Shown here piece by piece: positions 63,916-64,000 of a stretch of 64,000 nt of DNA. Position numbers and translations under genes: made by a program. Numbering within the stretch: the first letter of the stretch is position 1; the number at the start of each line of letters is the position of its first letter. Under the pieces are notes generated by a model, which saw only the letters and a list, made by a program, of their open reading frames with translations, ran no database searches and had not been told where the DNA came from. The DNA is from Lysobacter_K koreensis (lineage in GTDB: Bacteria; Pseudomonadota; Gammaproteobacteria; Xanthomonadales; Xanthomonadaceae), in contig NZ_JBHTIH010000003.1 in assembly GCF_042677045.1 (NCBI RefSeq), positions 887,317-951,316 of the forward strand. The letters are read 5' to 3'.

Positions 63916-64000
63916 TGGACACCCTGATCTAACTTCAGGAGTGTCTTTATGCCAGCACCAGGTCCCAGGACGATCAATCGCTACAGCGATGAGTTCAAGG
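63916..64000 (+). mobile_element. Left end of an IS3-like insertion sequence
   Basis: TGGACACCCTGATC begins a probable terminal inverted repeat; GACACCCTGA and TCAGGAGTGTC pair to a hairpin just before a transposase start. The element runs off the window, so its right end and any target duplication cannot be seen. Confidence 0.65.
63949..64000 (+). CDS. IS3-family transposase OrfA, N-terminal fragment
   Basis: The frame starts MPAPGPRTINRYSDEFK and is open to the window edge. The YSDEFK start is typical of the helix-turn-helix DNA-binding subunit OrfA of IS3/IS911-type transposases. An AGGAG lies close upstream. Only 17 codons are present, so the family assignment rests on this short start and the IS-like end before it. 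Confidence 0.65.
   Translation, partial: MPAPGPRTINRYSDEFK

Overview
The window reads as one continuous stretch of a chromosome from a member of the Lysobacteraceae/Xanthomonadaceae (Lysobacter, Luteimonas or Stenotrophomonas-like gammaproteobacterium). The reasons are the very high G+C, the gene order mutY / AsmA-like / ftsY // rsmD / coaD / ferredoxin / ggt, the queA-tgt-yajC-secD-secF and leuS-lptE-holA-nadD-rsfS strings, the two M13 metallopeptidases and DUF885 protein typical of this family, and REP hairpins with a GTAG head. The genus is an inference; no rRNA or tRNA gene is present to anchor it.

Layout. 1-9.3 kb: DNA repair (mutY), envelope (AsmA-like), SRP receptor (ftsY), rRNA methylation (rsmD), CoA synthesis (coaD), a ferredoxin, gamma-glutamyltranspeptidase, then a metallo-beta-lactamase-fold hydrolase translationally coupled to a TMEM43-like membrane protein. 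9.3-12 kb: upp and an Lrp regulator divergent from a class III aminotransferase with a palindromic operator candidate. 12-18 kb: queuosine genes queA and tgt, then the Sec accessory complex yajC-secD-secF. 18-23 kb: suhB and trmJ back to back, then a periplasmic PhnD-like binding protein overlapping a GGDEF/EAL membrane protein. 23-29 kb: ExoD-like and CNNM/CorC membrane proteins, a phosphate transport pair (DUF47 plus PiT), an alkyltransferase-like DNA-damage protein, a rhomboid protease. 29-36.9 kb: two M13 peptidases separated by a structured repeat, a beta-CASP nuclease, and an RhlE-type helicase behind a long leader. 36.9-39.1 kb: a lower-G+C island carrying PAAR-TTR / amidase / lipoprotein / small ORF, which looks like a type VI secretion effector-immunity module. 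39.1-51.7 kb: DUF885 peptidase-like lipoprotein, queuosine-precursor transporter, DUF502, a membrane Ser/Thr kinase with an extracytoplasmic FGE-like domain, thioesterase-like, YbbN-like thioredoxin, DUF998, SemiSWEET, amidohydrolase, a CHASE3-GAF-GGDEF cyclase and an O-methyltransferase. 51.8-59.9 kb: leuS-lptE-holA-nadD-rsfS, then rlmH, with a Tat-exported PhoX-like gene and a perfect 30-bp inverted repeat wedged between rsfS and rlmH. 60-62 kb: serine hydrolase and a TonB-like protein among repeats.

62.4-64 kb: the base composition drops and the architecture changes to integron gene cassettes. There are two single-gene cassettes (an exported TPR protein and a lipoprotein), one complete attC site, a second attC interrupted by the left end of an IS3-like element, and no integrase on the attI side. 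With the PAAR-amidase module, this is the most notable part of the window.

Several systems link up functionally: queA, tgt and the YhhQ transporter serve queuosine modification and salvage; two proteins make or break c-di-GMP; lptE, AsmA-like and TonB-like proteins concern the outer membrane. Most remaining open frames antisense to genes are high-G+C shadows and are left out.
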